Source: Nocardioides sp. L-11A (GTDB lineage: Bacteria; Actinomycetota; Actinomycetes; Propionibacteriales; Nocardioidaceae). Taken from it: 64,000 nt of DNA. A model generated the notes under the pieces. That model worked only from the letters and a program-made list of their open reading frames with translations, was not told where the DNA came from and ran no database searches. Position numbers and translations under genes: made by a program. Every line of letters begins with the position of its first letter. Position 1 is the stretch's first letter. Of the stretch, positions 28,510-37,890 are shown in pieces. The stretch spans positions 4,278,001 through 4,342,000 of the forward strand of contig CP124680.1 of assembly GCA_029961745.1 (NCBI GenBank). Direction: 5' to 3'.

Positions 28510-28595
28510 GAATCGCCGGTCAACCGGCGAAACTGTCACTTGTCGGGCGCTGCAACGCCCGACAAGTGACAGAACAACCGGTCGACCGGCGATTC
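28510..28595 (-). repeat. Nested hairpin between groES and groEL
   Basis: An inner stem of 16 perfect pairs (28534-28549 with 28556-28571, 6-nt loop) sits inside an outer 12-bp perfect stem (28510-28521 with 28584-28595). The 86-nt structure fills most of the groES-groEL spacer and would fold stably in the mRNA. It could cause partial termination, shield an mRNA end, or be a mobile palindromic repeat. Confidence 0.85.
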
Positions 28596-28616
28596 CTGCA
28601 AGCCGGAAGGCTCGGA

Positions 28617-28910
28617 TCAGGCCAGGACCGCGAGGACGTCGCGGGCCGAGAGGATGAGGTACTCCTGGCCGGAGTACTTGACCTCGGTGCCGCCGTACTT
28701 GCTGTAGATGACCTTGTCGCCCACCGCCACGTCGAGCGGGACGCGGTTGCCGTTGTCGTCGATGCGACCGGGGCCGATGGCCAGGACCTCGCCCTCCTGG
28801 GGCTTCTCCTTCGCCGTGTCGGGGATGACCAGACCAGAGGCGGTGGTCTGCTCGGCCTCGAGGGGCTTGACGACGATCCGGTCCTCGAGCGGCTTGATGT
28901 TGACCGACAC
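28617..28910 (-). CDS. groES: Co-chaperonin GroES
   Basis: GroES is the 10-kDa lid of the GroEL cage. The 97-residue product begins [21 protein letters not shown] and contains the mobile loop [21 protein letters not shown] and the [17 protein letters not shown] core. GTG 28910 is chosen because a GGAGG lies 8 nt upstream and it aligns with the usual GroES start; a GTG 15 nt earlier is the alternative. Two CIRCE operators lie upstream at 28955-29016, indicating HrcA repression and heat induction. Confidence 0.95.
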   Translation of the reverse strand: MSVNIKPLEDRIVVKPLEAEQTTASGLVIPDTAKEKPQEGEVLAIGPGRIDDNGNRVPLDVAVGDKVIYSKYGGTEVKYSGQEYLILSARDVLAVLA

Positions 28911-28954
28911 GATGTCGACCTCCACTTTCTAAGACTGTGTCTGTGTGTTCTGCA

Positions 28955-28981
28955 TTGGCACACTCGCGGTGAGAGTGCCAA
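28955..28981. promoter_or_regulatory. CIRCE element (HrcA operator), proximal
   Basis: TTGGCACAC, 9 nt, then GAGTGCCAA gives the CIRCE TTAGCACTC-N9-GAGTGCTAA layout with two changed bases in the first arm. It is the copy closer to groES. Confidence 0.85.
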
Positions 28982-28989
28982 TGACGAAA

Positions 28990-29016
28990 CTAGCACTCTC
29001 CGCAAGGGAGTGCCAG
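28990..29016. promoter_or_regulatory. CIRCE element (HrcA operator), distal
   Basis: CTAGCACTC, 9 nt, then GAGTGCCAG is a strong CIRCE match. A possible promoter on the minus strand overlaps it (TGGCAC, 17 nt, TAGTTT), so HrcA binding would occlude RNA polymerase. Confidence 0.9.
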
Positions 29017-29093
29017 AGCACACCCCTAGGCGGACGTGATCACGACCAAAGTCGGTTGACCTGACGTCGGGGCGGGCCACTAGCGTTCTCGAC

Positions 29094-31247
29094 ATGTTTG
29101 CTGCGCTCGGCCGCTTCGTGACCCGTTTCCGTTGGTATGTGATCGGCGCCTGGGTGCTCCTCGCCGTGATCGTGGGCGCCGCCGCGCCCGCCCTCGAGTC
29201 GACCCAGGACAACTCCGAGTTCCTCCCCGACCACTACGAATCGATCCAGGCGCTGAAGCTGCAGGAGGACAAGTTCTCCGACGCCTTCTCCCCGGGCGCG
29301 ATCCTGGTCATCGAGCGCAAGGACGGCGGCGCGCTGACCGCCGACGACCAGACCGCCGTCGCCGGGCTCGCCCAGGAGCTCGCGCCCACGCTCGGCAAGA
29401 AGACCTTCCAGCAGATGGTCATCGCGCAGAACGAGGTCGGCGAGCCGAACCTCTCCGAGGACGGCACCGTGCTGTTCGCGGTCATCCCGCTCGCCGACGG
29501 CGCCACCGGCTTCGACCCCCAGGCATTCGACGACGCCGAGAAGATGCGCGACGAGCTCGGCGACCTCACCGAGGGCACCGACCTCGAGGTCCGCACGACC
29601 GGAGGCGTGCCCCAGGGTCTCGACTCGCAGGAGTCCAGCGAGAGCACCCTGCTCATCGTCGGCATCGCCACCGTCGTCCTCATCGTCGGCCTGCTCGCCC
29701 TGATCTTCCGCAGCGTGCTGATCTGCCTCCTGCCGATCGTCGTGGTCGGCCTGGTGTCCTCGATCGCCACCGGCGCCATCGCCTGGGCCAACGACATCTT
29801 CGGACTCAAGGCCGACGCGTCGGTGCAGCAGATCCTCGTCGTCGTCCTCTACGGCGTCGGCACCGACTACATCCTCTTCTTCCTGTTCCGCCACCGCGAG
29901 CGGCTGCGTCAGGGAGCCGCCGTCAAGGACTCGGTCGTGCACAGCCTCGACCGCGCCGGCGAGGCGATCGCCTCCGCGGGCGGCGCCGTGATCGTGGCCT
30001 TCATGGCGCTGATCCTCAGCTCGCTCAGCATCTTCCGGGCCATCGGCCCGGCCCTCGCGATCGCGGTGTTCGTGACCCTGCTGGCCGCGCTGACCCTCGT
30101 GCCCGCCGTCGTCTCGCTGCTCGGCAAGGCGCTCTTCTGGCCGTCGAAGTCGTGGCAGAAGGAGCCGAAGCACGGCACCTTCATCAAGCTGGGCAACACC
30201 GTCGGCCGGCGTCCGGGCCTGACCGCCCTGGTCTCGGGCGGCGCGATGACGATCCTCGCGATCTTCGCGCTCAGCTTCAGCCCGTCCTTCGACTTCAACT
30301 CCAGCCTGCCCGAGGGCGTCGAGTCGACGGAGGCGATGAAGACCTTCCAGGAGCACTTCTCCGCGGGTGCCGCCGAGCCGGTGCCGGTCCTCGTCGATGC
30401 CGAGGGCGCCGACGTGACCCCCGACCAGCTCGAGGCGTTCAAGACCGCGCTCGGCGAGGCCGAAGGCGTCGACCAGGTGACCGGTCCGGTCCCGTCCTCG
30501 GACGGGACGGCCTACCAGTACTACCTGACCCTCCACGACGATCCCGTCTCGGACGCCGCCCAGGACAACGTCGGCGGCCCGATCCGCGACGCCGCCCACG
30601 CCGCCGCCCCCGAGGGCACCGAGGCGTACGTCGGCGGCACGCCGGGCATCTTCGCCGACATGTCCGCGGCGATGGCCCGCGACTACAAGGTGGTCTTCCC
30701 CGTCGCCGCGGCGGTCATCCTGCTGATCCTGGCGCTGCTGCTGCGCAGCCTGGTGGCGCCGTGGTTCCTGATGGCCGCGGTGGGACTCGGCTTCGCCGCG
30801 ACCCTCGGCCTGACCGTGATCGCGTTCCAGTTCATCGGGGGCGAGTCCGGCCTGATCTTCATGCTGCCGATCTACATCTACCTGTTCGTCACAGCACTCG
30901 GCACGGACTACAACATCTTGATGATCGCGCGACTGCGCGAGGAGGCGCGCGAGGGTCGCGACCCGCACGGCGCGGCGGCCCAGGCCGTCACCCACGCCGG
31001 ACCCACGATCGCCGCCGCCGGCGTGATCCTCGCCGGGACGTTCGCCTCGCTGATGCTCGGCGGCAACACGCTGATCGTGTCCATGGGCTTCGCGCTCGCC
31101 GTCGGCATCCTGATCGTGTCGTTCGTGATGTCGATGTTCTTCACGCCGGCGCTGACCTCGCTGCTGGGTCACGCCGCCTGGTGGCCGGGCCACGGCGACG
31201 AGAAGCGCGACGACGAGCCGGAGAAGGAGCTCACCCCCACCGCCTGA
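29094..31247 (+). CDS. MMPL family RND transporter
   Basis: This 717-residue membrane transporter of the MmpL/RND type is likely proton-driven. It has an N-terminal helix (about 13-32), a large extracellular loop, a helix cluster, and a repeat of the same layout. GTDY motifs occur in both halves (VLYGVGTDYILFF and VTALGTDYNILMI), typical of proton-relay segments in MmpL proteins. MmpLs export lipids in actinobacteria. ATG 29094 is 78 nt from the distal CIRCE box, so it has its own promoter divergent from groES. It is followed 32 nt later by a methyltransferase gene. The substrate is unknown. Confidence 0.9.
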   Translation: MFAALGRFVTRFRWYVIGAWVLLAVIVGAAAPALESTQDNSEFLPDHYESIQALKLQEDKFSDAFSPGAILVIERKDGGALTADDQTAVAGLAQELAPTLGKKTFQQMVIAQNEVGEPNLSEDGTVLFAVIPLADGATGFDPQAFDDAEKMRDELGDLTEGTDLEVRTTGGVPQGLDSQESSESTLLIVGIATVVLIVGLLALIFRSVLICLLPIVVVGLVSSIATGAIAWANDIFGLKADASVQQILVVVLYGVGTDYILFFLFRHRERLRQGAAVKDSVVHSLDRAGEAIASAGGAVIVAFMALILSSLSIFRAIGPALAIAVFVTLLAALTLVPAVVSLLGKALFWPSKSWQKEPKHGTFIKLGNTVGRRPGLTALVSGGAMTILAIFALSFSPSFDFNSSLPEGVESTEAMKTFQEHFSAGAAEPVPVLVDAEGADVTPDQLEAFKTALGEAEGVDQVTGPVPSSDGTAYQYYLTLHDDPVSDAAQDNVGGPIRDAAHAAAPEGTEAYVGGTPGIFADMSAAMARDYKVVFPVAAAVILLILALLLRSLVAPWFLMAAVGLGFAATLGLTVIAFQFIGGESGLIFMLPIYIYLFVTALGTDYNILMIARLREEAREGRDPHGAAAQAVTHAGPTIAAAGVILAGTFASLMLGGNTLIVSMGFALAVGILIVSFVMSMFFTPALTSLLGHAAWWPGHGDEKRDDEPEKELTPTA

Positions 31248-31279
31248 CCCGGTCGACCCCGACCTGACAGGATCGGGAC

Positions 31280-32455
31280 GTGGATCTCGACGACTTCCGG
31301 TGGCTGCTGACCGACGAGGGGCAGGCGCTGCTCGCCGAGGCCGCGGCCCTGGTCGCCGAGGGCGCCGCTCCGCTCGCCGCCGGCTCCGCGCTGCGTCGTA
31401 CGACGACGCCGGAGCGGGCGGCGACGGCGCTCACCCAGGTGGAGCTGCGCGGACGAGCGGTCGCGAAGTTCGGCGACCTGGCACAGCGGATGTACTTCAC
31501 CCCCGACGCGCTGGAGCAGGCGACCCGGCTCCGGGTCGCCCGGCACCGGGCAGGTCGGGCGACGGCGTTCGGGGCACGGACCCTGGTCGACCTGGGCTGC
31601 GGGATCGGCGGCGACCTCGTCGCGGCCGCCGAGGCGGGCCTCGTGTGCGCCGGCGTCGACCTCGACCCGGTCCGGGTGGCCGTCGCCCAGGCGAACCTCA
31701 CCGTGCTGGGCCTGCCGGGCGCCGTCCAGGTCGCCGACGCGACGACGGTCGACCACCGCGGCTTCGACCTCGCCTTCGCCGATCCGGCCCGCCGCTCGGG
31801 CGCGGGACGCAGCTTCCGGGTCGAGGACTGGAGCCCGCCGTGGTCCTGGGTCGAGGAGCTGCTCGGCCGGGACGCGTGCGTGAAGGTCGCGCCCGGCATC
31901 CCCCACACGCTGGTGCCCGCCGGTGTCGAGGCCGAGTGGGTCAGCGACGACGGAGAGGTCAAGGAGGCCGCGCTGTGGGCCGGGCGGACCGCCACCGTGG
32001 CCCGCCGCGCGACCGTGATCGGCGCGGGCGGCCTGGCCACGCTCACCGACGAGGACGACCCGGGCATCGGCGCGGTCGGGGTGCGGGCGGTCGGCGACTA
32101 TCTCTACGAGCCCGACGGAGCCGTGATCCGCGCCGGTCTCGTGACCGGGGTCGCGGCGGGCGTGGGTGGCGGCCTGGTCGACCCGAAGATCGCCTATGTC
32201 ACCGCGGACCAGCCGTTCCGCACGCCCTTCGCCCGCGGCTACCGGGTCCTCGAGACCCTCCCCTACCGGGAGAAGCAGCTCAAGGCCGCCCTGCGCGAGC
32301 GAGGCATCGGCCGGCTGACCGTCAAGAAGCGGGGCGTCGACGTCTCCCCCGAGACGCTGCGCCAGCGGCTCTCACTTCACGGCGACGCCGAGGCGACGAT
32401 CGTGCTGACCCGCGTGGCCGGCGAGGGCACCGCGCTCCTGGTGGCGCCCTTCTGA
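31280..32455 (+). CDS. THUMP-like domain class I SAM methyltransferase
   Basis: This 391-residue protein starts at GTG 31280. A SAM-binding motif VDLGCGIGGDL lies near residue 110, with CAGVDLDPVRVAVAQANL following, and the FADPARRSG stretch acts as motif IV. The C-terminal part (LPYREKQLKAALRERGIGRLTVKKRGVDV) is a THUMP-like RNA-binding region. Actinobacterial homologues are annotated as class I SAM-dependent methyltransferases near tsaD and groEL; an RNA substrate is plausible but unproved. Its end lies 7 nt from the convergent MpaB-like gene. Confidence 0.85.
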   Translation: MDLDDFRWLLTDEGQALLAEAAALVAEGAAPLAAGSALRRTTTPERAATALTQVELRGRAVAKFGDLAQRMYFTPDALEQATRLRVARHRAGRATAFGARTLVDLGCGIGGDLVAAAEAGLVCAGVDLDPVRVAVAQANLTVLGLPGAVQVADATTVDHRGFDLAFADPARRSGAGRSFRVEDWSPPWSWVEELLGRDACVKVAPGIPHTLVPAGVEAEWVSDDGEVKEAALWAGRTATVARRATVIGAGGLATLTDEDDPGIGAVGVRAVGDYLYEPDGAVIRAGLVTGVAAGVGGGLVDPKIAYVTADQPFRTPFARGYRVLETLPYREKQLKAALRERGIGRLTVKKRGVDVSPETLRQRLSLHGDAEATIVLTRVAGEGTALLVAPF

Positions 32456-32462
32456 GCCGGCC

Positions 32463-33356
32463 TCACCGGCCCGGGCCCGGCAGGTCCATGGTGCGCCCGC
32501 CGCGGGCCAGCACGGCCCGCTCGCTGCGGATGACCGTCTTGTGCAGGTCCGCATTGTCGCCGCGCCGCACCCGGGCCGGCAGGGCGTGGCGTGAGGTCCG
32601 CGCGAAGGCGGTGGCGCCGCGCCAGGCCAGCGCGTGGGCCGGCGTCCACGGCAGGCCGTAGAGCCGGCGCACCTCGGGCGGCAGCATCCCGACCACGAGC
32701 AGGTTGGTCACCGTGACGCCCGGACGGGCCACCGGCGGCACCGGCATGTCGCGGGCGATGGCCCGGCCGACGGCGCGGGCCTCCTGCGTGAGGTGCATCC
32801 GCCCGGACGCGAACCAGTCAGCCATCCAGCGCTCGAAGTCCGTGGCCGTCGCGGGCGCCACCGAGCGCGGCATGCCGAACAGCTCGCCGAACCGGACCCA
32901 GTCGGCCCACAGGTCCTCCTTCTCCCCCGCGCTCAACGGCCGCACCAGGGTCTCGAAGGCGACCCGGGAGGAGTCCGCCAGCATCGCCATGGTCCAGAGC
33001 ATGAGCTCGGGGTCGAAGGCGTCGTACGGCGTGCCGCGGGCGAAGGAGCCCTCGTCCTGGGCGAGCTCGCCCCGGACCCGGGTGTGCAGGTCGTGGACGG
33101 CGGCGAGCAGCCGGTCGGCCTCGGCCCGCGGGGCGAAGAAGATGGTCTCGAAGGCGAGCGCGGTGCGGGCCAGCCGCTCGAAGGGGCGCTCCTTGGCGAG
33201 CGTGGACTGGGAGGTGCCGACGTAGGGCACCGGGTGGGTGGCGCCGATGATCAGCGCCCGCTGGCCGTAGGTCTGCCCGACCGCGCGGTGCGACTGCACG
33301 AAACGCAGCATCGACCCCTCGGGGAAGTACCCGTCGCCGCCGCGCGCGCTGTCCAT
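32463..33356 (-). CDS. Oxygenase MpaB family protein (DUF2236)
   Basis: This 297-residue protein carries the DUF2236/MpaB-like pattern: MLRFVQSHRAVG, ATHPVPYVGTSQST and DPELMLWTMAMLADSS, in the order usual for this haem-linked oxygenase family. It has no signal peptide. It lies 4 nt downstream of tsaD on the same strand and is likely co-transcribed with tsaB-rimI-tsaD. Known relatives include fungal MpaB and the latex-clearing protein family, but the bacterial substrate is not known. Confidence 0.85.
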   Translation of the reverse strand: MDSARGGDGYFPEGSMLRFVQSHRAVGQTYGQRALIIGATHPVPYVGTSQSTLAKERPFERLARTALAFETIFFAPRAEADRLLAAVHDLHTRVRGELAQDEGSFARGTPYDAFDPELMLWTMAMLADSSRVAFETLVRPLSAGEKEDLWADWVRFGELFGMPRSVAPATATDFERWMADWFASGRMHLTQEARAVGRAIARDMPVPPVARPGVTVTNLLVVGMLPPEVRRLYGLPWTPAHALAWRGATAFARTSRHALPARVRRGDNADLHKTVIRSERAVLARGGRTMDLPGPGR

Positions 33357-33360
33357 CGCC

Positions 33361-34422
33361 TCAGCCTGCCAGGACCTCGGTCACCGGGAGGCTGGAATCG
33401 GCAGGAAGGTCGAGCGCGGACGGCGCCCGCCCCCGCTCGACCATGGTCGCGCCGAGGGCCGCCACCATCGCCCCGTTGTCGGTGCACAGGCCCGGGCGCG
33501 GCACCCGGACCCGGATCCCGAGCCGCCCCGCACGCTCCTCCGCGAGCGCACGCAGGCGGGAGTTCGCAGCGACGCCGCCACCGATCATCAGGTCCTCGAT
33601 GCCCTCGGCGCTGGCGGCGTCGAGGGCCTTGCGGACCAGTACGTCGCAGACCGCCTCCTGGAAGGAGGCCGCGACGTCGGCCACCGGCACCGGCTCGCCG
33701 GAGCGCTCCCGCGCCTCGACCCAGCGGGCGACCGCGGTCTTGAGACCCGAGAAGGAGAAGTCGAAGCGGTGCCGCTCCAGGTCGCGGCGGCTGGTGAGCC
33801 CGCGCGGGAAGTCGATCGCGACCTGGTCGCCCTCGCGGGCGGCCCGGTCGATGTGGGGACCGCCGGGGAACGGCAGCCCGAGCAGGCGCGCGACCTTGTC
33901 GAACGCCTCACCGGCCGCGTCGTCGATGGTCGCCCCCAGGGGAGCCACGCCGTCGTCGTACCCGGTGATGTCGGTGACCTTGAGCAGGCTGGAATGGCCC
34001 CCGGAGACGAGCAGCGCGAGGCACGGCTCGGGCAGTGGTCCGTGCTCCAGCTGGTCGACGGCGACGTGGGCGGCGAGATGGTTGACGCCGTAGATCGGCT
34101 TGCCGAGCGAGAGCGCGAGCGCCTTGGCCGAGGCGACGCCGACCAGCAGCGCGCCGGCGAGTCCGGGGCCGTGGGTCACCGCGATCGCGTCGACGTCGCC
34201 CAGGGCCACCCCGGCGGTGTCGCAGGCCCGCTGGATGGTCGGGACCATCGCCTCGAGGTGCGCCCGGCTCGCGACCTCCGGTACGACGCCGCCGAAGCGC
34301 GCGTGCTCCTCGACACTGCTCGCCACCGCATCGGCCAGCAGGGTCTGGCCGCGGACGATGCCGACGCCGGTCTCGTCGCACGAGGTCTCGATGCCGAGCA
34401 CCAGGGGTTCGTCGCGGGTCAC
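33361..34422 (-). CDS. tsaD: tRNA N6-adenosine threonylcarbamoyltransferase TsaD
   Basis: TsaD transfers the threonylcarbamoyl group to A37 of ANN-decoding tRNAs with TsaB and TsaE. The 353-residue ASKHA-fold protein has [14 protein letters not shown] (10-23), metal-binding His115 and His119 in [16 protein letters not shown], and CTDNGAMVA near the C-terminus. Length is normal. ATG 34422 overlaps the end of rimI by 4 nt, so tsaB-rimI-tsaD form one unit. Confidence 0.97.
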   Translation of the reverse strand: MTRDEPLVLGIETSCDETGVGIVRGQTLLADAVASSVEEHARFGGVVPEVASRAHLEAMVPTIQRACDTAGVALGDVDAIAVTHGPGLAGALLVGVASAKALALSLGKPIYGVNHLAAHVAVDQLEHGPLPEPCLALLVSGGHSSLLKVTDITGYDDGVAPLGATIDDAAGEAFDKVARLLGLPFPGGPHIDRAAREGDQVAIDFPRGLTSRRDLERHRFDFSFSGLKTAVARWVEARERSGEPVPVADVAASFQEAVCDVLVRKALDAASAEGIEDLMIGGGVAANSRLRALAEERAGRLGIRVRVPRPGLCTDNGAMVAALGATMVERGRAPSALDLPADSSLPVTEVLAG

Positions 34423-34883
34423 GGGACCATTGTGACGGGTGTCGCCAGCACGAGGGCGGTGGTGCCGTCGCGGTAGTAGCGCGCCCGCTGCCCGAGCTCG
34501 CTGAACCCGTGCCGTTCGTAGAACCGCCGGGCGGGTGTGTTGTCCTCGCGCACCTCCAGCAGCAGCCTCGTGGCCCCGCCCCGGGCCGCGACGGCGTGGA
34601 CGCCCTCCAGGAGGGCCGTGGCGACGCCGGCGCGGCGCAGCGGGACCGGGACCGCGATCCGCTGCAGCTCGGCGTCCACGTCGACCACGCTGACCACGGC
34701 GTAGCCGGCGAACCTCCCGTCGTGCCCGGCGACGACGAGACCGACGGTCGGCAGCAGGCCCGCGACACCCTCGCCGATCAGGTTCGCCGACCAGGGGTCG
34801 AGCGGGAATGCCTCGGCCTCGAGTGCGACGATCGCGGCGACGTCGGCCTCGGTCGCCGCTCGCACGGTGGTGCGCTCGCTCAC
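34419..34883 (-). CDS. rimI: Ribosomal protein bS18-alanine N-acetyltransferase-like RimI
   Basis: This 154-residue GNAT starts at GTG 34883; the open frame extends to 35051 but those residues overlap tsaB. It has [15 protein letters not shown], the acetyl-CoA motif [18 protein letters not shown], and [19 protein letters not shown], matching RimI. Its position between tsaB and tsaD is the standard actinobacterial context. RimI acetylates ribosomal protein S18 or other N-termini. Confidence 0.92.
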   Translation of the reverse strand: MSERTTVRAATEADVAAIVALEAEAFPLDPWSANLIGEGVAGLLPTVGLVVAGHDGRFAGYAVVSVVDVDAELQRIAVPVPLRRAGVATALLEGVHAVAARGGATRLLLEVREDNTPARRFYERHGFSELGQRARYYRDGTTALVLATPVTMVP

Positions 34884-34893
34884 GGACGGCGAC

Positions 34894-35517
34894 TCATCGC
34901 GCCCGGGCGACGGCGTCGGGGCGGCGGAGGTAGAGCGGCTCGGGCGGCAGCACCGCGACCCGCCCCTCGGCGACACCCCGCGCCAGCCAGGCTGCGGACG
35001 GCCGCTGCGGGCCGCGGGCGTCGGGGAACGCGTCGGGGTACAGGCGCGCACCCTCCCCGACGACGGGGCCGTCGGTGGCGAGCACGTCCGGCTTGTCGAC
35101 GACAGCCTCGTCCAGGCGCATCCCCCGGCCGTCGTACGACGCGCGGTAGACCTCCTTGCGCCGGGCGTCGGTCGCGACCACGAAGTCGCCGCTCACCGTG
35201 CCCTCCGCGACCGCCTCCAGGGCCAGGGCGTCGAGCGAGCACACCCCGTGGACCGGTACGCCGAGCACGTGGGCCATCGTGCGCGCCGTGACCAGGCCGA
35301 CCCGGAGCCCGGTGAACGGGCCCGGACCGACGCCGACCGCGAGGCCGGTCAGCTCGCCGGGGCGGGCGCCCGCCTCGGCGAGCACCCGCTCGATCAGGGG
35401 CGCCAGCTGCTCGCCGTGCCGCATCCCCTCGGTGAAGGTCGCCGCGGCGACGACGCCGGTCCCGTCGTGGAGCGCGACGGTCACCGTCGGCGAGGCCGTG
35501 TCGAAGGCGAGCAGCAC
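34894..35517 (-). CDS. tsaB: tRNA threonylcarbamoyladenosine synthesis protein TsaB
   Basis: This is the 207-residue non-catalytic ASKHA partner of TsaD. It begins VLLAFDTASPTVTVALHDG (start GTG 35517) and contains GVGPGPFTGLRVGLVTAR, the hallmark TsaB loop. It heads the tsaB-rimI-tsaD-mpaB-like unit, with a gap of 10 nt to rimI. Confidence 0.95.
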   Translation of the reverse strand: MLLAFDTASPTVTVALHDGTGVVAAATFTEGMRHGEQLAPLIERVLAEAGARPGELTGLAVGVGPGPFTGLRVGLVTARTMAHVLGVPVHGVCSLDALALEAVAEGTVSGDFVVATDARRKEVYRASYDGRGMRLDEAVVDKPDVLATDGPVVGEGARLYPDAFPDARGPQRPSAAWLARGVAEGRVAVLPPEPLYLRRPDAVARAR

Positions 35518-35541
35518 GCCCCGAGGCTACCGTCGCGGTCG

Positions 35542-36705
35542 CTACTTCCAGACCTTGACGTAGTCGACCTCGAGCGTGGTCGGCGCCCGGGTGCCGCCGA
35601 GGAAGGTGTTGACGCCGCTCCCGCTGAGCAGCTGGGAGAAGCTCATGATGAAGCGCTTGCGGAAGCTGGGGGCCCCGGCGGTGTTGGTCAGGCAGGTCCT
35701 GCCGTCCACCGAGATCGTCAGGCGGTCGGCGGTCCAGTCCAGCGTGTAGGTGTGCCACTGCCCGCGCGGAGCCAGGCAGTCCCAGGCGGTGTTGAGACCG
35801 TGCCGGGCGCCACCGTTGTCGTTCCACGTGTAGTGCAGGAAGGGGATCGCCAGGTCCGGGTAGGCCGCGTAGTTCTCGACGATGTCGATCTCGCCGGAGG
35901 CGGGCCAGGTCGCGTCCGAGCTGTAGCGGGTGTCGGGCCACAGCCAGAACGCCTCCTGCGGTCCGGCGTAGGACACCGCCTGGGACTTCATCCGGGCCTC
36001 GAACCGGCCGTACTGCTGGCTCCACCGCCAGAACGTGTTGACCGACCCGGTCACATAGGAGGCCCGGGTGCCGTCCTTGCGCAGCGGGCACTGGTCGGCG
36101 CGGTCGGCGGGGCGCGCGGTGAGCCGCAGCGAGCCGCCGCTCACCGCGACGGTCTCCGGCGTGTCGACCATGCACGCGGCACCGCTGGTGGTGCCGTCCA
36201 TGACGTGCCAGGAGCCCCGGTCGAGGGCGTCGCCGTCGAACTGGTCGACGAAGGAGCACTGATAGCTGCCGCCACCGGCCCAGCCGGGCCGGTCGGGCAC
36301 TGTGCCGCAGGCATCGCTCGGCCTCGGCTTCGCGGCGGCCGGCTCCGCCGCCGGCTCCGTGACGGGGGCCGGGGCCACCGTGCGGGCCCGGCTGGTGCGC
36401 CCGTCGGAGACGACGCGGTAGTGCCGCGGGCGGTCCGGGGAGCGCAGGGTGATCCGGAAGGTGCCCCGGCGCGACGCACGGTCCCGGCCGACCGCCTTCC
36501 AGCCGGCGCGGGCGCGTACCTGCAGCCGGACGGCGGCTCGCGGCCGCGCCTTGCCGGTGAACACGAGGCTCACACCGCCCTGCCGCGGCTTGTCGAGCGC
36601 CGGCGCCTTGCGGTTGCCGGCCTCGGCCGCGGGCGTGGCCAGCCCCCATGCCACCAGGCACATCATCACCAGCACGGTCAGCGTCCGAGCGCGCACCATC
36701 ACCAT
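35542..36705 (-). CDS. Secreted glycoside hydrolase family 16 protein, paralogue 1
   Basis: This 387-residue exported enzyme has a signal peptide (about 1-29, cut near AEA-GN), then a basic beta-rich segment (about 40-110) that may be a wall-binding module, an Ala/Pro/Glu linker (112-128), and the GH16 jelly-roll domain from about 150. The GH16 catalytic motif is EIDIVE with Glu272, Asp274 and Glu277. The domain ends VDYVKVWK, as is common in beta-glucanases. Probable substrates are beta-1,3- or mixed glucans. It is very similar to the next gene downstream in coordinate order (36897), implying gene duplication. Confidence 0.9.
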   Translation of the reverse strand: MVMVRARTLTVLVMMCLVAWGLATPAAEAGNRKAPALDKPRQGGVSLVFTGKARPRAAVRLQVRARAGWKAVGRDRASRRGTFRITLRSPDRPRHYRVVSDGRTSRARTVAPAPVTEPAAEPAAAKPRPSDACGTVPDRPGWAGGGSYQCSFVDQFDGDALDRGSWHVMDGTTSGAACMVDTPETVAVSGGSLRLTARPADRADQCPLRKDGTRASYVTGSVNTFWRWSQQYGRFEARMKSQAVSYAGPQEAFWLWPDTRYSSDATWPASGEIDIVENYAAYPDLAIPFLHYTWNDNGGARHGLNTAWDCLAPRGQWHTYTLDWTADRLTISVDGRTCLTNTAGAPSFRKRFIMSFSQLLSGSGVNTFLGGTRAPTTLEVDYVKVWK

Positions 36706-36802
36706 CGGTCCCCCAGTCGAGTGGTCTCGCGGACGACGCTAGGAAAACAGCGCCCCCGCGCGGCACCACCGTGCAGCCGGGTTCTGTGGCCCCAAACGAC
36801 GA

Positions 36803-36832
36803 GTGGTCCCAGGACGTTCGTCCCGGGACCAC
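36803..36832 (-). terminator. Hairpin between the two GH16 genes
   Basis: GTGGTCCC (36803-36810) pairs with GGGACCAC (36825-36832), with further pairing GGAC/GTCC inside. It lies 65 nt past the stop of GH16 paralogue 2 and upstream of paralogue 1. A second small inverted repeat ATCACC-N6-GGTGAT lies at 36859-36876. Confidence 0.6.
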
Positions 36833-36896
36833 GCTGGCCGATCGGTCACCCGCCGGCCATCACCCATATCGGTGATCGTCGCTCAGCATCGCGTGT

Positions 36897-37811
36897 TCAC
36901 TGCCACACCTTCACGTAGTCGACCTCGAGCGTCGAGGGCAGCACCGAGGAGCTGGCGATCTTGTTGACGCCGGAGTCGCTGATCAGCTGCGAGAACGCCA
37001 TGATGAAGCGCTTGCGGAAGCTCGACGCGCCGTCGGTGTTGATCAGGCAGGTCTTGCCGTCGACCTTGATGATCAGCTTGTACGCCGTCCACTCCAGCGC
37101 GTAGGTGTGCCACTGTCCGCGGGTCGCGGCGCAGTTCCAGGCGGTGTTGAGGCCGTGCCGGGCCCCACCGTTGTCGTTCCACGAGTAGTGCAGGAACGGG
37201 ATCGCCAGGTCCGGGTAGGCCGCATAGGTCTCGACGATGTCGATCTCGCCGGAGGCGGGCCAGAACGCGTCGCTGCTGTAGCGGGTGTCGGGCCACAGCC
37301 AGAACGCCTCGTGCGCCCCCGGTCCGCGCGCGACGTCGGACTTCATCCGGGCCTCGAACCGGCCGTACTGCTGGCTCCACTTCCAGAAGGTGTTGACCGC
37401 GCCGGTCGCGTACGGCGCCCGGGTGCCGTCCGCCCGCTGCGGGCAGGTCGCGGCGCCGCCCGAGGGCCGGGCCGTGAGCCGGAGGACCCCCGAGCCCACC
37501 GACACCGTCTGCGGGTTGTCGAGGTTGCACGCCAGGCTGCCGCTCGGCCCGTCCATGACGTGCCAGTACTGGCTGTTGAGCGTGGTGCCGTCGAACTCGT
37601 CGACGAAGGAGCATTTGTAGAAGCCGATCAGGTTCGGGCGGCGGACCCGCGGCCCGCAGGCGTCGCCCGAGGCGACGGCGGTCGCGACCGCCCCCGCCGT
37701 GGCGACCGGGGCTGCCGCCCTGGTCTCCGGCATCGCCTGCACCTGGAGGCCGAGCAGCAACAGCACCGCCGCGGCCAGTGACAGCACACGTTTGATCCCC
37801 ATGATCCCCAT
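36897..37811 (-). CDS. Secreted glycoside hydrolase family 16 protein, paralogue 2
   Basis: This 304-residue exported enzyme (ATG 37811; ATG 37802 is an alternative) has a signal peptide of about 33 residues and a GH16 domain from about residue 64. Catalytic residues are Glu189, Asp191 and Glu194 in GEIDIVETY. It lacks the basic N-terminal module of paralogue 1 but is close to identical over long stretches, for example FWLWPDTRYSSDA and AYPDLAIPFLHY. Four Cys residues are shared. A perfect 22-bp palindrome lies 80 nt upstream. Confidence 0.9.
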   Translation of the reverse strand: MGIMGIKRVLSLAAAVLLLLGLQVQAMPETRAAAPVATAGAVATAVASGDACGPRVRRPNLIGFYKCSFVDEFDGTTLNSQYWHVMDGPSGSLACNLDNPQTVSVGSGVLRLTARPSGGAATCPQRADGTRAPYATGAVNTFWKWSQQYGRFEARMKSDVARGPGAHEAFWLWPDTRYSSDAFWPASGEIDIVETYAAYPDLAIPFLHYSWNDNGGARHGLNTAWNCAATRGQWHTYALEWTAYKLIIKVDGKTCLINTDGASSFRKRFIMAFSQLISDSGVNKIASSSVLPSTLEVDYVKVWQ

Positions 37812-37890
37812 GTCCCTCAGATCCCCCTGCGCTTCGTCCACCGCGACCGTCGCGGGTGGGCTCACCCGGACCTTAGGGGAAGAAGTGGGT

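Noticed and set aside
29040..31193. 717-codon open frame on the minus strand opposite mmpL
   Set aside because: It is rich in Arg, Asp, Glu, Gly and His and lacks family motifs, while the plus-strand frame shows clear MMPL motifs and membrane segments. Long antisense frames are common at this GC content.
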